Shown here in pieces: positions 8,653-18,069 of a stretch of DNA of 64,000 nt (within the stretch, counting starts at the first letter, position 1; the number at the start of each line of letters is the position of its first letter). The position numbers and the translations under genes are program-made. Source of the DNA: CBDCYH01 sp965224105 (lineage in GTDB: Bacteria > Bacteroidota > Rhodothermia > Rhodothermales > JABDKH01); contig CBDCYH010000001.1 of assembly GCA_965224105.1 (NCBI GenBank), positions 558,001-622,000 on the forward strand, written 5' to 3'. The notes below the pieces were generated by a model that saw nothing but the letters and a program-made list of their open reading frames with translations, was not told the DNA's origin and did not search any database.

Positions 8653-10359
8653 TTATCCTAATGAAGCGCCGTCGCTGCGTTTGTAAAACTTGAGCTTGCG
8701 TACTCTGCCGCCCCACAATTCGAAGCCGGATATTTCCCCCCGGGTATCCCGCGTAAATTGGACGCCAAAAAACCACCATTTGTCACCGTAAAACTGATCA
8801 AACGTTGTGGGCATCAATACAACTTCATCGTTTCGCTGATGTTTTACTTTCAGTACCCCATCTTCTACATACATCGCATAGGATGTTGCAAGTTCTGGTG
8901 AGTAGTACTCCCCTGCAAAGCGTTCCAACTCCGCTGCTGATGGCTCAACTCGAGCGATCTTGTCGGCCAGAATTCCCTTGTATTTCAGCTGGACAACCCG
9001 GCCAAACTGGTCGCGCTGGAATTCGATAAAGTCCTGGTACGCCGGAACGAAAAACCGATTTTCAGAAACTGCCCTCATCCTGAAAGGACGCTCCAGAGTT
9101 GCCATGGTATAGAGGTCATCTCCGTCGACTGTTATATCTAGAATCCACCCCGGCTGGAGCTGATAGTAACCAACAAAATCTGTCAGCGAGTCTTTGTCGA
9201 GGGTGACGGTCGCTTCTTGCCGCCCGCGAAGCGCGTGAAGAAGATCATCAGAAATAAATAAACTCGCGACGGTGCTGGCGACTGTTTGCGGTGAGAAATC
9301 TTTCCAGTTGCTAAGAACGACGATTCCCAGCTTTTCCTCAGGGTACCAGGCTAGATAGGACTTGTAACCCGCATCAGAACCTGAGTGACTTACTATTCTA
9401 TTGCCGTCATAGTCGTCAACGTGGAATCCGGATCCGTAGCCCGTTTTCGAACCCCCGATCACGGTGCCCGACTCGAACATTTGATTGAAGAGGCGTTTAC
9501 TACCGACCCAGTGGGCGTCAAAGTTTTGCAACCACTTCGCCATGTCGATGGCAGTCGAGTGCATACTCGTTGCGCCAATATTCGAATACGACAGGCGCGA
9601 GTTCTTTATGGTGCGATCTTCGCTTTGGTAATACGAACTTGCCTTGTTCGGGATGATCTCCTCGTGATCAACATTAACCAGGGTGTTCGTCATACCGAGG
9701 GGATCAAAGATGTTTATGCGCAGATAATTGTCGAACGTAATTCCTGACACCTGCTCGACGATCATTGCCAGGAGCGTATAACCTGAATTGCTGTAGAGGT
9801 AATCCGTGCCCGGGGCAAAATTCAAATCTTGCTGGCGTTGCAACATGTCGGTGACGTGGTCTAGCGTTATCACATCATCTTGCCTCCAACCTGCTATCCG
9901 AAGCAGCTCCCATTGATCGCGCAAACCACTCGTATGATTGAGCAGGTGACGGATCGTTATCCTTTTACCAAAGTCAGGGAATGTTGGAAGGTAGGCTTTA
10001 ATATCATCATCCAGATGTAGCTTCCCTTCTGATTGTAGATGATGAATCGCAAAGGCGGTGAACTGCTTTGAAAGACTTGCGATATGAAATACTGTTGACT
10101 CATCAATCGCAACACCGTGTTCGAGGTTGGCACCACCGCGACCACCGGTGTAGACAACCTGCCCATCTTTCACGACTGCGATTGCCAGGCCTGGGGCATC
10201 AATCGGTTTCCATCGATCAATGAGCGATTCGATTTGGGCGACCCGGTCGATGCCGGTTTGAGCGACTACATCACCGGGGTGCGGTGCAAGCAGGGCTAAG
10301 GCAGCGACAAGGAGAGTCGCCATTTTTCCTGCCCCACTATGCATTGAAGTGCCCACCAT
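8653..10359 (-). CDS. Secreted serine hydrolase, class C beta-lactamase-like
   Basis: Penicillin-binding-protein-fold hydrolase (beta-lactamase class C / DD-peptidase / esterase superfamily). Motifs in order: S95-x-x-K98 in FHIASLSKQF, Y189-x-N191 in YLYSNSGYTLLAMI, and HSGSDAGYKS replacing the KTG box. The catalytic domain covers about 40-370. A C-terminal lipocalin-like barrel (about 400-560) is usual in the environmental branch of this family. The N-terminus has a signal sequence ending in VVAQ. The true start may be ATG 10323, which has AGGA just upstream, rather than 10359. Substrate unknown; peptidase or esterase activity is as likely as antibiotic hydrolysis. It is the second gene downstream of the DUF1579-like gene at 11515 on the same strand. 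Confidence 0.88.
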   Translation of the reverse strand: MVGTSMHSGAGKMATLLVAALALLAPHPGDVVAQTGIDRVAQIESLIDRWKPIDAPGLAIAVVKDGQVVYTGGRGGANLEHGVAIDESTVFHIASLSKQFTAFAIHHLQSEGKLHLDDDIKAYLPTFPDFGKRITIRHLLNHTSGLRDQWELLRIAGWRQDDVITLDHVTDMLQRQQDLNFAPGTDYLYSNSGYTLLAMIVEQVSGITFDNYLRINIFDPLGMTNTLVNVDHEEIIPNKASSYYQSEDRTIKNSRLSYSNIGATSMHSTAIDMAKWLQNFDAHWVGSKRLFNQMFESGTVIGGSKTGYGSGFHVDDYDGNRIVSHSGSDAGYKSYLAWYPEEKLGIVVLSNWKDFSPQTVASTVASLFISDDLLHALRGRQEATVTLDKDSLTDFVGYYQLQPGWILDITVDGDDLYTMATLERPFRMRAVSENRFFVPAYQDFIEFQRDQFGRVVQLKYKGILADKIARVEPSAAELERFAGEYYSPELATSYAMYVEDGVLKVKHQRNDEVVLMPTTFDQFYGDKWWFFGVQFTRDTRGEISGFELWGGRVRKLKFYKRSDGASLG

Positions 10360-10426
10360 AGCCAGTATCGCTGATCAGCTATTGAAAGTAAGACGGGGAG
10401 TTCCGGATTTTGTTACCGGAAAGCGC

Positions 10427-11515
10427 TTACTTACGAGTTATATCTATCGTCCAGGTTATAGAAAACGTTTCGCCCCCGTCCCTGGATTGTTCAGCCTTCC
10501 ACAAGTACTTATCGTCCTGGATGTCATAGAAAATATAGTACGGGGTGGGCCGGTCCGCCATCGTGGCGTTGAATTGATGCAAAATGATCTCCTCCCCATC
10601 CTTCCGACCGCCAAAATGAAGCATGGTGTTGGATCGGTTATTAACGTAGAGGGATTCCCATCGTCTCATCGCTGGATTGTACATGCGAAGTATGCTGGTG
10701 CCAGCAGTCGGGAAGTTTGGATCTACATCGTACCAGGAGAATTCCAGGATCGCGTTACCGCCCATAACGTGAACGGCTGTCGTAGTAGCCGGGAATTTTG
10801 CCGTTTGTCCGTTGGGAAAAGTTAGCTCATGATTGGCGTTCCATTCTCCAATAAGGAATTCGAAATCCGTCGAAGCAAGTGGTCGATCGTAGTGTTGTCC
10901 GAACCCGGACGGGTTGGTCGCATACCGCGTGTTGGTCGCCCTTGTGAAGGTTTGCGTCTCCCGCGAAGTCCATGTTTTTCCGAAGTCCTGGGACCGCGAC
11001 AGGTTTATTGAAAAACCTTGGTCATCGTGTGTTATGGTTAGTTTCTCTAAATGAAAGTTCATCCCGCCGAGGTAGCGCGACCCCGTGGTTGCGACAAGAG
11101 AATCTCCGTGCAGCTCGCCGGTGTAGATTGACATTGCTCGGGTGTAGGTATCCGCTCGCCCGATTGCCCAGGTGTTCTGATTCGGGACCTTCGAGATAAA
11201 GAGCATTTGATCGCGCGGATTGTCGTCTGCATAGCTGTTGGTATGCGAACGAATCATCAGTCCAAACCCTCTATTCATAAATGTGACAGATGCCTCTCCC
11301 GGGAGTTCGGTACTAGTGGTGTCGTTCCAGACGGTGTGCGTTTCCATGGTCCACTGGCCGAGCAAAGGTTGCAAGTTGTTTAGTCCGGGAACGTTTTCGT
11401 GGGCCTGGGTCATCGTGAACCCGTGGTCGAAAAGGTGCCCTTCATTCTGGGCGGATGCAACAGGGACGAGTGCGGCGATCAGGAATAAGGAGGCAACGGT
11501 TTGGCGAAAGGTCAT
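10427..11515 (-). CDS. Secreted DUF1579-like protein
   Basis: A 362-residue exported protein with signal peptide MTFRQTVASLFLIAALVPVASA. It seems to contain two copies of a lipocalin-like unit. The first starts around LQPLLGQWTMETHTVW and the second around FEFLIGEWNANHELTF, each with the G-x-W pattern after a short helix that is typical of DUF1579-like barrels. The protein ends DRPTPYYIFYDIQDDKY followed by a DGGETF.ITW strand. A related single-unit protein is encoded at 56671 in this window. The ligand or substrate is unknown. It lies 67 bases upstream of the serine hydrolase gene and may be cotranscribed with it. Confidence 0.72.
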   Translation of the reverse strand: MTFRQTVASLFLIAALVPVASAQNEGHLFDHGFTMTQAHENVPGLNNLQPLLGQWTMETHTVWNDTTSTELPGEASVTFMNRGFGLMIRSHTNSYADDNPRDQMLFISKVPNQNTWAIGRADTYTRAMSIYTGELHGDSLVATTGSRYLGGMNFHLEKLTITHDDQGFSINLSRSQDFGKTWTSRETQTFTRATNTRYATNPSGFGQHYDRPLASTDFEFLIGEWNANHELTFPNGQTAKFPATTTAVHVMGGNAILEFSWYDVDPNFPTAGTSILRMYNPAMRRWESLYVNNRSNTMLHFGGRKDGEEIILHQFNATMADRPTPYYIFYDIQDDKYLWKAEQSRDGGETFSITWTIDITRK

Positions 11516-11596
11516 GGGGCTGCTTGTCGGATGCTAATATCCTAACATACTAAAATCGCCCGGCCCGGGTTAGGCAGAATCCTTTGCCCATGGTAA

Positions 11597-11845
11597 TCAG
11601 AACAACCTACGCACGAGATACATAACTACGCTGGCAATGACCGAGAGGAGGATCATGCTAGCTATCGGGAAATAGATCCGGGTGTTCCCTTTCTCGATTC
11701 GGATGTCCCCGGGCAGTTTTCCGATCCAGCCGAGGCCGCCGGACCAGACTATTAGTCCAACGAGGATGGTGAGGATGCCTAGTCCGATGATGATGGGTCC
11801 GAATTCGCTCTTCATGATGTCGATTGTCGTGCGCGTTGCGGACAA
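11597..11845 (-). CDS. DUF2905-family small membrane protein
   Basis: An 82-residue (or 73-residue, if ATG 11818 is the start) inner-membrane protein with two transmembrane segments, GPIIIGLGILTILVGLIVW and YFPIASMILLSVIASVVMYL. They are separated by the family's signature loop GKLPGDIRIEKGNTRIYFPI, a hallmark of DUF2905. No function is established for the family. The start is unsure: MKSEFGPIII at 11818 resembles the usual family N-terminus better than the upstream ATG. A strong hairpin terminator lies only 9 bases upstream of the 11845 start, so transcription must start at or after it, or read through. Confidence 0.85.
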   Translation of the reverse strand: MSATRTTIDIMKSEFGPIIIGLGILTILVGLIVWSGGLGWIGKLPGDIRIEKGNTRIYFPIASMILLSVIASVVMYLVRRLF

Positions 11846-11985
11846 AAATGAAAAACCCGGCCTGCTATTTCTAACGAGCCGGGTTCTTCGCGCTACGTGG
11901 TGGGATACCGAAGAAGATAAATGGTCTCCCTGGAACTACGTTGTCCGCTGTCAATGTAAACGAGCCCGTTGCCTTTGTCAAACCT
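11846..11985 (-). ncRNA. Candidate small RNA or terminated leader
   Basis: On the minus strand a TATAAT box (11992-11997) is followed about 140 bases later by the strong terminator. Between them is a potential internal hairpin, GGGAgACC pairing with GGTaTCCC, flanked by ACGT on both sides. This could be a small RNA or an attenuating leader for DUF2905. No -35 element is clear. One reading frame is also open across the region without a start codon, so a decayed coding remnant is an alternative. It matches no RNA family I recognise. Confidence 0.25.
11854..11885 (-). terminator. Rho-independent terminator (minus strand)
   Basis: A perfect 8-bp stem, AACCCGGC / GCCGGGTT, encloses a 16-base loop and is followed on the minus strand by TTTTTCATTTTTG. 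The shape and U-tract are those of an intrinsic terminator. It ends transcription arriving from the DUF4019-like gene side (12110) or from a short transcript starting near 11985, just before DUF2905. Confidence 0.8.
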
Positions 11986-12109
11986 TGCTGTATTATATTG
12001 GAATATAGTGACTTAGGCTATGCTCTATGCGGCTTCTGGTCTGTTATCGCACAATCGAAGACTGGATGAAGTAAATATTTTTTCGCGTTCGGTTGGGCTG
12101 TTGACTCGT

Positions 12110-12604
12110 CTATCTGGGTGCCAGGAAATAGCCAGAGACCTTCCAGATGTCGGACTCATTCATCAGGACCACGGTTTCGACGATATCCTGGCCGACAGTG
12201 GTGCCAGAGAAGTACTTGAGAATGATGTACTCGCCGGGTGGTGCCTGCGGGACCTCGGTCGAATATTCAGCAGATTCTAAGGAGCGGTCCTTGATGCCCC
12301 CCACCTGTTCGCCAATGCCATCGACGGTGTCGATCCACTGGTTTTTGGTTAGCTGCTGCTTGAAGAGCTCTGAGGCCTTGTCATAGGAGTCGCCGTACGA
12401 GCCCTTGTCGATGAGCCCCAGCCAGGCATCGGCCTCCACCCTTCCGGCCATCACCACGGTGGCGGTGTCAACTACAGCCGGTTCCAGATTCTCGTCGGCC
12501 ATTTCCGGCGCGGGCTGGTCGGCCTGCATTTCGGATTCCGGCTTTGATGAGGAGCAGGCCCCGATGATGAAGGCTAGGGCGAGGATTGGCAGATATGTAA
12601 GCAT
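12110..12604 (-). CDS. DUF4019-like lipoprotein
   Basis: A 164-residue lipoprotein from ATG 12604. MLTYLPILALAFIIGACSSS has a lipobox ending in IIGAC; a longer in-frame start at 12679 would bury the signal. A low-complexity acidic linker (about 25-55) precedes a domain with AWLGLIDKGSYGDSYDKAS, LFKQQLTKNQWIDTVDGI, and a final GEYIILKYFS ... ETVVLMNESDIWKVSGYF. That layout is typical of DUF4019: a helix pair followed by a cystatin/NTF2-like sheet ending in W.V.GY. Probably anchored in the envelope; role unknown. It is followed by a 264-base gap holding the terminator and candidate small RNA described separately. Confidence 0.8.
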   Translation of the reverse strand: MLTYLPILALAFIIGACSSSKPESEMQADQPAPEMADENLEPAVVDTATVVMAGRVEADAWLGLIDKGSYGDSYDKASELFKQQLTKNQWIDTVDGIGEQVGGIKDRSLESAEYSTEVPQAPPGEYIILKYFSGTTVGQDIVETVVLMNESDIWKVSGYFLAPR

Positions 12605-12750
12605 AACGGTCCCAATTGATAACTGCACAAGGTAGGATTTGAGGCAGATCGAGGGCGAAGAATTGTTCACACTATCCAAATTCTATTTGTTAGTTGCGGT
12701 CATCAACAACTCAATATGATTATTGCATCCCCCAAGATCTTCGGAGGAAG

Positions 12751-15700
12751 CTAACGGTTTTTAACTGCTTTTCCTCTTGCAAATACCTGGTTCCCAACCA
12801 ACACCCGATAGAAGTAGCTACCGCTAGCAAGGTCAGAGGTATCAAGAATGATCTCCTGGGAGCCGACTCCTTCGGGCACATGTTCTTTAGCTAGAACGAT
12901 TCTGCCTAATAGATCAACCATCACAATTGAAATTGCTTCGTTGCTAACAACTTGCTCAAGCTTAATCGTGAACGATGTTCGGAAAGGATTAGGGTATGCA
13001 CTAGTTGAAATACTTTCGATTTGGTTAACATCAAGCTCGGTTACTGCAGACAGACTTTCGAAATTTCCCACATCCTGTCCCCCGGATTCCTTGATTAGAA
13101 GTAGGAGATTTTCTTTTTCTGACAGATAATTTGCTCGTGTGAAATCTGTCTCGCTTGGGACGGCCTCTGCGATGTCTATTGCAGCCAAAGCTCTTTTATA
13201 TTCGCCAATTGACTCAAGTGCAATCGCTTTAAGCAGCATGATTTCACTTACAATGTCGTGGTTTTTTGTTTTGTCCACGGCTCGATCCGCAATGTAGATG
13301 GCAGTTTTAAATTTTTGTTGTCGGATAGCCTCCAAGATTTCAACAAGCACGAGACTCTCCGTGGCAAGCTTGCTTGAAGCACCCGGTCGCAGCGTCTTGA
13401 TCGATTCAAAAAACGACAACGTGTTGGACCACTCCTCAGTTTGATCAGAAAGATCAAGCAAAAGCAGATAGTAAAGGGACAAAATATGCCGTGCATTAGC
13501 AGGGTCCGAAAGACTAGATCCTATTCTTGAACGCAATTCTTGAATCTTTTTCGAGAGACGTTCGACTGCGAGTGGCGACAACCGGTCATCACCACGCCCG
13601 CTAACCACCTGTTGCAGGACGAGATGGGAACGATTGGCTGGCATATCTTGCAGTGTAGAAACAGTGTCGCCAAGAGCGATGACTGAGTTGGTAATCTTGT
13701 ACTGTCCCCCGGGCCCAGTGGCTGGAGATGATGTTAAGTAGGGAGTGTAGTCGACAGGCCCACCACCAAATAGTGACGAGCTTGGATTAGTTGTACCCCA
13801 ATACACATCTGTAGCTGGCACGGTCCACGCAATATAATTTGAACCATCCCACGTTTTCGCTGAGTTGTATATCAACTTTCCTGAACTAGAATTGTCAAAA
13901 ATGTCGCTATATCCACCGAGACCCAAAACTGTATCTGAGAGGTAGAATCTCGCAGTTGGAGACCCAACGTAAACCTCATGGCTGCCGTTATTGGAAATGT
14001 TACTAAATGAATCGAACGCATATAGCGTCGAGTTAGGCGACAATGAGATTCCAAATTGGCTGTTGTCGTGCACATAATTGGATTCGAACGCTGCGTCGAG
14101 TTCGCTCCAAGTATTGTACAGGTGCAAACCTGTCTTGTTATGGCTCACCTCGTTTGAAGAGATACTGCCCACTTCAGAACTACTCAGATAAATACCATAG
14201 TTCGTATTGTTGCGGATTGTACTTGACGAGATTTGTGCAGAACCTCTATGAACGTGAACTCCGTTATAATTGTTGTAAATATCCGAATTTCTGAGGGTGA
14301 AACGAGAGTCGCCCCCACCTGAATGCTGAGCAACAACTCGTACTCCGTGATGACCATCTGATATTTCTACATTATTAATGTCGATAGCATCAGCGGCAAC
14401 TTTTATGGCACTGTACGCACCCGTCATCCTCACATTATGTATTTTGGAATAAGAACCGCGCAACTCGACTTCACCCCACATCTGCGACCCATTCTTCTCA
14501 AATACAATTGGGTCCTGTGGACTGCCAATAATATCTACTTTTCTTTCGGCGACTATTTTGGCATTTGCACCAAGCTTGAAAACTGATCCCGCATCAATAA
14601 GCAGCGGTTTTGCCGATTGTCTATAGATAATCTGTGAGTTGTCTTCGACAATTATCGTCCCGCCCATATTGGCAAGAAATGCACCATTGCTAAATTCCTG
14701 GATGATATTATTTCGAAATGTTACTTTACCGTCATTCTCAACAACAATACACGAATTGAAGCAGTTGGTCTGATAATTATTTGTATTTACGTCAAGGTCG
14801 CCGCCGTGTACGAATATCTCGCCACCGGGGTCACATGTCACTGATGTGCCGTTGAGTAAAAGCTTTGCTCCTTTCGCAACATGTATTTCGCTAGGTCGAC
14901 CAAAATAGTCGCCTAAATGCAACGAGTTTGTAATCTCTACTTCCACACCTGGGAGTATCCAGAGACTTTCGCCATCGAGATGAACAGTTGAGAGAACCGC
15001 GTTGTTTTCATAAACAGTCGCACGAGCGTCCCGTTTTATCGCGACAATTGCCGATCCGTAGTCTGTCAACTTGGGATACCATTCAGCTGACTCTGCATCC
15101 GGTCGAGAATCAAGAATGTCACTGGGGGCCTGGTAGATTGCACGTGTAAAATCAGTAAGAGCAAACTTAACGTCTTCCCAATCAAGATTGCTGTCGAAAT
15201 GAAAACCTCTTAACTCAAGAAGTTGAGCGGCTAAACCGGTCACTACCGGCGAGGAAAAACTAGTTCCGCTGACGCTTGAGTACAATCCAAAAACGTCAGC
15301 TGCTTCATGTGAACCAAGCGCAATTATGTCGGGTTTACTCCTTTCGAGGCCTATAAATGGGTCTTCTGGTCTGTTGGGACCGTTGCTGCTATACGATGCC
15401 ATCAACCCACTCGCAGCATGAGCACCAACACCAATCACGTTTCTTGAGGACGCCGGACTGACCACAATTCGAGAATTCTTGTAGGGAGAGCTCCATACAT
15501 AGGCAGTTTGAAGAGGATTCTGTTTGTATTTGTCCCAGACAATCCAAGCATCATATTCTTCTGGAAAATATTGTTCAGAAGAAGTCAAATGAAACTTCCA
15601 TTTTCCGCTCCTCAGATCAGAAATTCCATCGTTAATATCAATTTCAATAAGCCCGGAGTTGGTACCGGAATAGTTTGGATTCGTCGATAAATCTTCCTGG

Positions 15701-17046
15701 ACCAGGATCGAGACATATCCATCAGATGTTTCATCCTCCCAAAATTCTATGAATGGTCCAGATGAGATCGGTGACGGAGGGTATAAAGATCCGGTAGGTG
15801 ATTGCAATTGAATAGTATAACTCTCACTCCCCGGAAACCAGATCTGAAGTCTTACTTCCTCGTCGCTTGGTAGTCCTCCAGAAGTAAAGAAGACTTCAAA
15901 GGTGCCAGCTTCACCTTTGTGATGGACCCGCCTCCAAAGATGGTCTGGAAATGAAGACGTCCAGAAATCGTTTCCAGCGCCGGCGGCTACCACGCGTCCC
16001 TTCCCATTGTCGATACCAAAAGGATCGACGATATCGGCGATCAGTTCATCAAGAAAATAGGTGCCATCGTGGGGGCCGTAGTGGGCTCCAAAGCTCAGAT
16101 TAATAGCCCAGGGTTTATCCTCTTGTTTTGCGAGATTGACTATGTATGCAAGTGCGTCAACTAGTTCATCGTCTGGGTATCCTTCCTCAGCCCGGATTAT
16201 TACCAATTCAGCGTCCGGCGCAGCACCAATTTTCACGGGATCGACATTACCATTCCCTGCAGCAACTCCGGCGACAGCAGTTCCATGCCCGGTATCGTCT
16301 ATGAGCCCATCGCACGCAAATCCTCCCATTGATGCAATACAATCTGAAATATCATCTTGCTTCCATTCTTTTCCGTATGTGTAAGGCCACGGCTCACTTC
16401 CGGGTGATACTTCCGACGATCTCTGGTTCCAAAATGCAAGTATTCTCGATTCCCAAGTTCCATCTGGAAGCAGTTTTTGAAAATCGCGGTGCTGATAATT
16501 TATGCCGGTGTCTATTATTCCGATGATAACACCCTTCCCAGTTAACCCGAGCTCTTCTTGGATTCTTCCAGACGGTCCCGGGTTGCCAGCAAGCGAGTGA
16601 GCTAATTCGGGTTGTGAACGGAAGGCATCTGTTGCCGATCCTAATCGTCTTCCGGGAATTACACCTTTAATCTCAGCGAGGCTTGCTATCTGTGGTAATA
16701 TGTCTAACCCGAATGTTGCAGTCACTACTTCATTGACCTGTGAACGTACTGTTACTCCCAGCTTTTCTAGACGCTTAAAATCTTTCGGCGCCTCTTCAAA
16801 AATTAGAAATCCGCCGACTTCCAAAACCTGGTTCTTGTCCGATATATTAAAAACAGCGCTCATTCGAATTCCACTTTTTCCCCCTCTAACGGACAATTGG
16901 GATTGATCTGTAGATGAAAACTGCTCATGAATTCTAACGAGACTGTGATCAACTTTGGACCTCCAATCGGCGGCTGGATTCACGGACCGATCCTGAAGTT
17001 GGGAAAAGGTTAGAACAAACGAAGCGATTAGGAGAGCTATATTCAT
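12751..17046 (-). CDS. Secreted S8 subtilisin-like protease with beta-helix and T9SS tail
   Basis: A 1431-residue exported subtilase. The start ATG 17046 overlaps the stop of the lipoprotein gene upstream (ATGA), indicating translational coupling, and gives the signal MNIALLIASFVLTFSQLQ. The catalytic triad is visible: D179 in GIIDTGINYQ, H254 in DTGHGTAVAG and S596 in SGTSFSSPVV. A beta-sandwich insert separates H and S. A long right-handed parallel beta-helix follows (about 690-1080; NGVHVHRGSAQISSSTIRNN-type coils). Next comes a helical repeat region (about 1130-1330) and a C-terminal sorting domain (YPNPFRTSFTIKLEQ ... SGSYFYRVLVG). It is expected to be exported by T9SS and cell-surface attached or released. 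The gene looks AT-richer by eye than its neighbours. Substrate unknown. Confidence 0.93.
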   Translation of the reverse strand: MNIALLIASFVLTFSQLQDRSVNPAADWRSKVDHSLVRIHEQFSSTDQSQLSVRGGKSGIRMSAVFNISDKNQVLEVGGFLIFEEAPKDFKRLEKLGVTVRSQVNEVVTATFGLDILPQIASLAEIKGVIPGRRLGSATDAFRSQPELAHSLAGNPGPSGRIQEELGLTGKGVIIGIIDTGINYQHRDFQKLLPDGTWESRILAFWNQRSSEVSPGSEPWPYTYGKEWKQDDISDCIASMGGFACDGLIDDTGHGTAVAGVAAGNGNVDPVKIGAAPDAELVIIRAEEGYPDDELVDALAYIVNLAKQEDKPWAINLSFGAHYGPHDGTYFLDELIADIVDPFGIDNGKGRVVAAGAGNDFWTSSFPDHLWRRVHHKGEAGTFEVFFTSGGLPSDEEVRLQIWFPGSESYTIQLQSPTGSLYPPSPISSGPFIEFWEDETSDGYVSILVQEDLSTNPNYSGTNSGLIEIDINDGISDLRSGKWKFHLTSSEQYFPEEYDAWIVWDKYKQNPLQTAYVWSSPYKNSRIVVSPASSRNVIGVGAHAASGLMASYSSNGPNRPEDPFIGLERSKPDIIALGSHEAADVFGLYSSVSGTSFSSPVVTGLAAQLLELRGFHFDSNLDWEDVKFALTDFTRAIYQAPSDILDSRPDAESAEWYPKLTDYGSAIVAIKRDARATVYENNAVLSTVHLDGESLWILPGVEVEITNSLHLGDYFGRPSEIHVAKGAKLLLNGTSVTCDPGGEIFVHGGDLDVNTNNYQTNCFNSCIVVENDGKVTFRNNIIQEFSNGAFLANMGGTIIVEDNSQIIYRQSAKPLLIDAGSVFKLGANAKIVAERKVDIIGSPQDPIVFEKNGSQMWGEVELRGSYSKIHNVRMTGAYSAIKVAADAIDINNVEISDGHHGVRVVAQHSGGGDSRFTLRNSDIYNNYNGVHVHRGSAQISSSTIRNNTNYGIYLSSSEVGSISSNEVSHNKTGLHLYNTWSELDAAFESNYVHDNSQFGISLSPNSTLYAFDSFSNISNNGSHEVYVGSPTARFYLSDTVLGLGGYSDIFDNSSSGKLIYNSAKTWDGSNYIAWTVPATDVYWGTTNPSSSLFGGGPVDYTPYLTSSPATGPGGQYKITNSVIALGDTVSTLQDMPANRSHLVLQQVVSGRGDDRLSPLAVERLSKKIQELRSRIGSSLSDPANARHILSLYYLLLLDLSDQTEEWSNTLSFFESIKTLRPGASSKLATESLVLVEILEAIRQQKFKTAIYIADRAVDKTKNHDIVSEIMLLKAIALESIGEYKRALAAIDIAEAVPSETDFTRANYLSEKENLLLLIKESGGQDVGNFESLSAVTELDVNQIESISTSAYPNPFRTSFTIKLEQVVSNEAISIVMVDLLGRIVLAKEHVPEGVGSQEIILDTSDLASGSYFYRVLVGNQVFARGKAVKNR

Positions 17047-17789
17047 TTTTGTAGATAATTTTGGAGTGTATGACTTGAATCTGACCATTCCACCGCCTCA
17101 CACGGCTCCAGCTTTCTTAAACCCACGCACATAGTCGGATTAATGTATCGGGTTGTGTCCGGGTACACAACCAAGCCTAAAAGCATTGCAACAGAACTAT
17201 AATTCTCAAAAGGACAGCTATGTAGGAATCTGATCGTATGCTCACCCGGAATGACATTCTCAATCTTGAAATACCCGGTGACATCCGTTTCGTAGGATGC
17301 GAACGAACTGAGAATTACCTGAGCAGGTTTATTACACATTGTCCAATTCCGCAACTGTCCTTCTATTGTCCCAGAAAATTCAAGGGGATGTGCGTCTGGA
17401 ATTCTTGCAGCGCGCTCCCAGGGTTTCGGGCCATACTGTGATAGAAAGACTGGAACAAGGGAAACGGAATCGCTTGTTACAACTACTCTAGTAATGGTGA
17501 CAGAATCCGTTTTATGGATCGCAGTAAGGTCATGAATCCCTACTGGGACTTGCCTGATTAGGTGGTAGTTGGAATATACAAGCTCCGATTCAACACCCAC
17601 CCCATTCAGTTTCAGCTCATTCGCGATTCGGGGTTCGTTGATTCTGTTGTTTCTCTCATATACCCTTACCACTATGGATCCCGTTTCAACCGGAACGACT
17701 GAGGTTGGGATAGACCCACAGCCACTAGCGAATATTAAGCTGGCACAACAGGCTACAACGAAGAATTCTGGTGCGGAATTTTTGATCAT
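17043..17789 (-). CDS. Lipoprotein with carboxypeptidase-regulatory-like domain
   Basis: A 248-residue lipoprotein: a hydrophobic N-terminus ends in the lipobox FASGC. It has a small beta domain (TGSIVVRVYERNNRINEP, then GIHDLTAIHK). A second one has the carboxypeptidase-regulatory signature, a strand-turn-strand around TDVTGYFKIENVIPGEHTIR. Such folds usually serve as surface adaptors. Its stop overlaps the start of the S8 protease gene, so the two are made together; a role in anchoring or chaperoning the protease is inference. The C-terminal part is cysteine-containing (TMCVGLRKLEPCEAVEW). No closer family name can be given. Confidence 0.75.
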   Translation of the reverse strand: MIKNSAPEFFVVACCASLIFASGCGSIPTSVVPVETGSIVVRVYERNNRINEPRIANELKLNGVGVESELVYSNYHLIRQVPVGIHDLTAIHKTDSVTITRVVVTSDSVSLVPVFLSQYGPKPWERAARIPDAHPLEFSGTIEGQLRNWTMCNKPAQVILSSFASYETDVTGYFKIENVIPGEHTIRFLHSCPFENYSSVAMLLGLVVYPDTTRYINPTMCVGLRKLEPCEAVEWSDSSHTLQNYLQK

Positions 17790-17870
17790 TTTAATAGCAC
17801 CTCATCCAGAATGCCTGGACGGATCATACATTACTTCTTGTGTAATTGATCAGACATCTGGTGTCCAATG

Positions 17871-18009
17871 TCAAGGCATTTGGTAGGATATTTTTCTCGA
17901 TTTGGCAATTTCATTTGTCAAATTGTCGTTAATGGACTGAAGTTCTGCTTTGAAGCCCAGCTCTACGTCAAGTCGATTTTCTACGGATCGGCAGGCATGG
18001 ATGAGGGTA
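17871..18009 (-). pseudogene. 3' remnant of a second dnaA
   Basis: Read on the minus strand, this stretch encodes TLIHACRSVENRLDVELG and continues FKAELQSINDNL, then a different tail ending SRKISYQMP and TGA at 17873-17871. The first 30 codons match residues 442-471 of the intact DnaA encoded at 19596-21032 at 26 of 30 positions, covering the end of the DNA-binding domain IV. The nucleotide sequences are visibly more diverged, so this is not a recent tandem copy. The fragment begins exactly at the left end of the IS element. No start codon or upstream domains exist here. Confidence 0.88.
18006..18009 (+). repeat. Left flanking 4-bp repeat (GGTA) of the IS
   Basis: GGTA directly precedes the left inverted repeat and recurs directly after the right one (19208-19211). 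Four-base target duplications are usual for the IS407 group of IS3. The left copy is explained by dnaA sequence, while the right copy abuts CHAT sequence, so chance identity is possible. Confidence 0.65.
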
Positions 18010-18048
18010 TGTAAGCCTCCCCAAAGTTTGGTCCGCTTGAAAGTAGAG
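18010..18048 (+). repeat. Left terminal inverted repeat of IS
   Basis: 39 bases starting TGTAAGCCTCCCC and ending AAAGTAGAG; the reverse complement of the right end matches at 29 of 39 positions. Confidence 0.85.
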
Positions 18049-18069
18049 ACAAATACATATTTTCACGCA

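Noticed and set aside
11890..12010. Protein-coding remnant on the minus strand (frame with TIYLLRYPTT before a TAG)
   Set aside because: No start codon, short, and no recognisable family; kept only as an alternative for the candidate small RNA.
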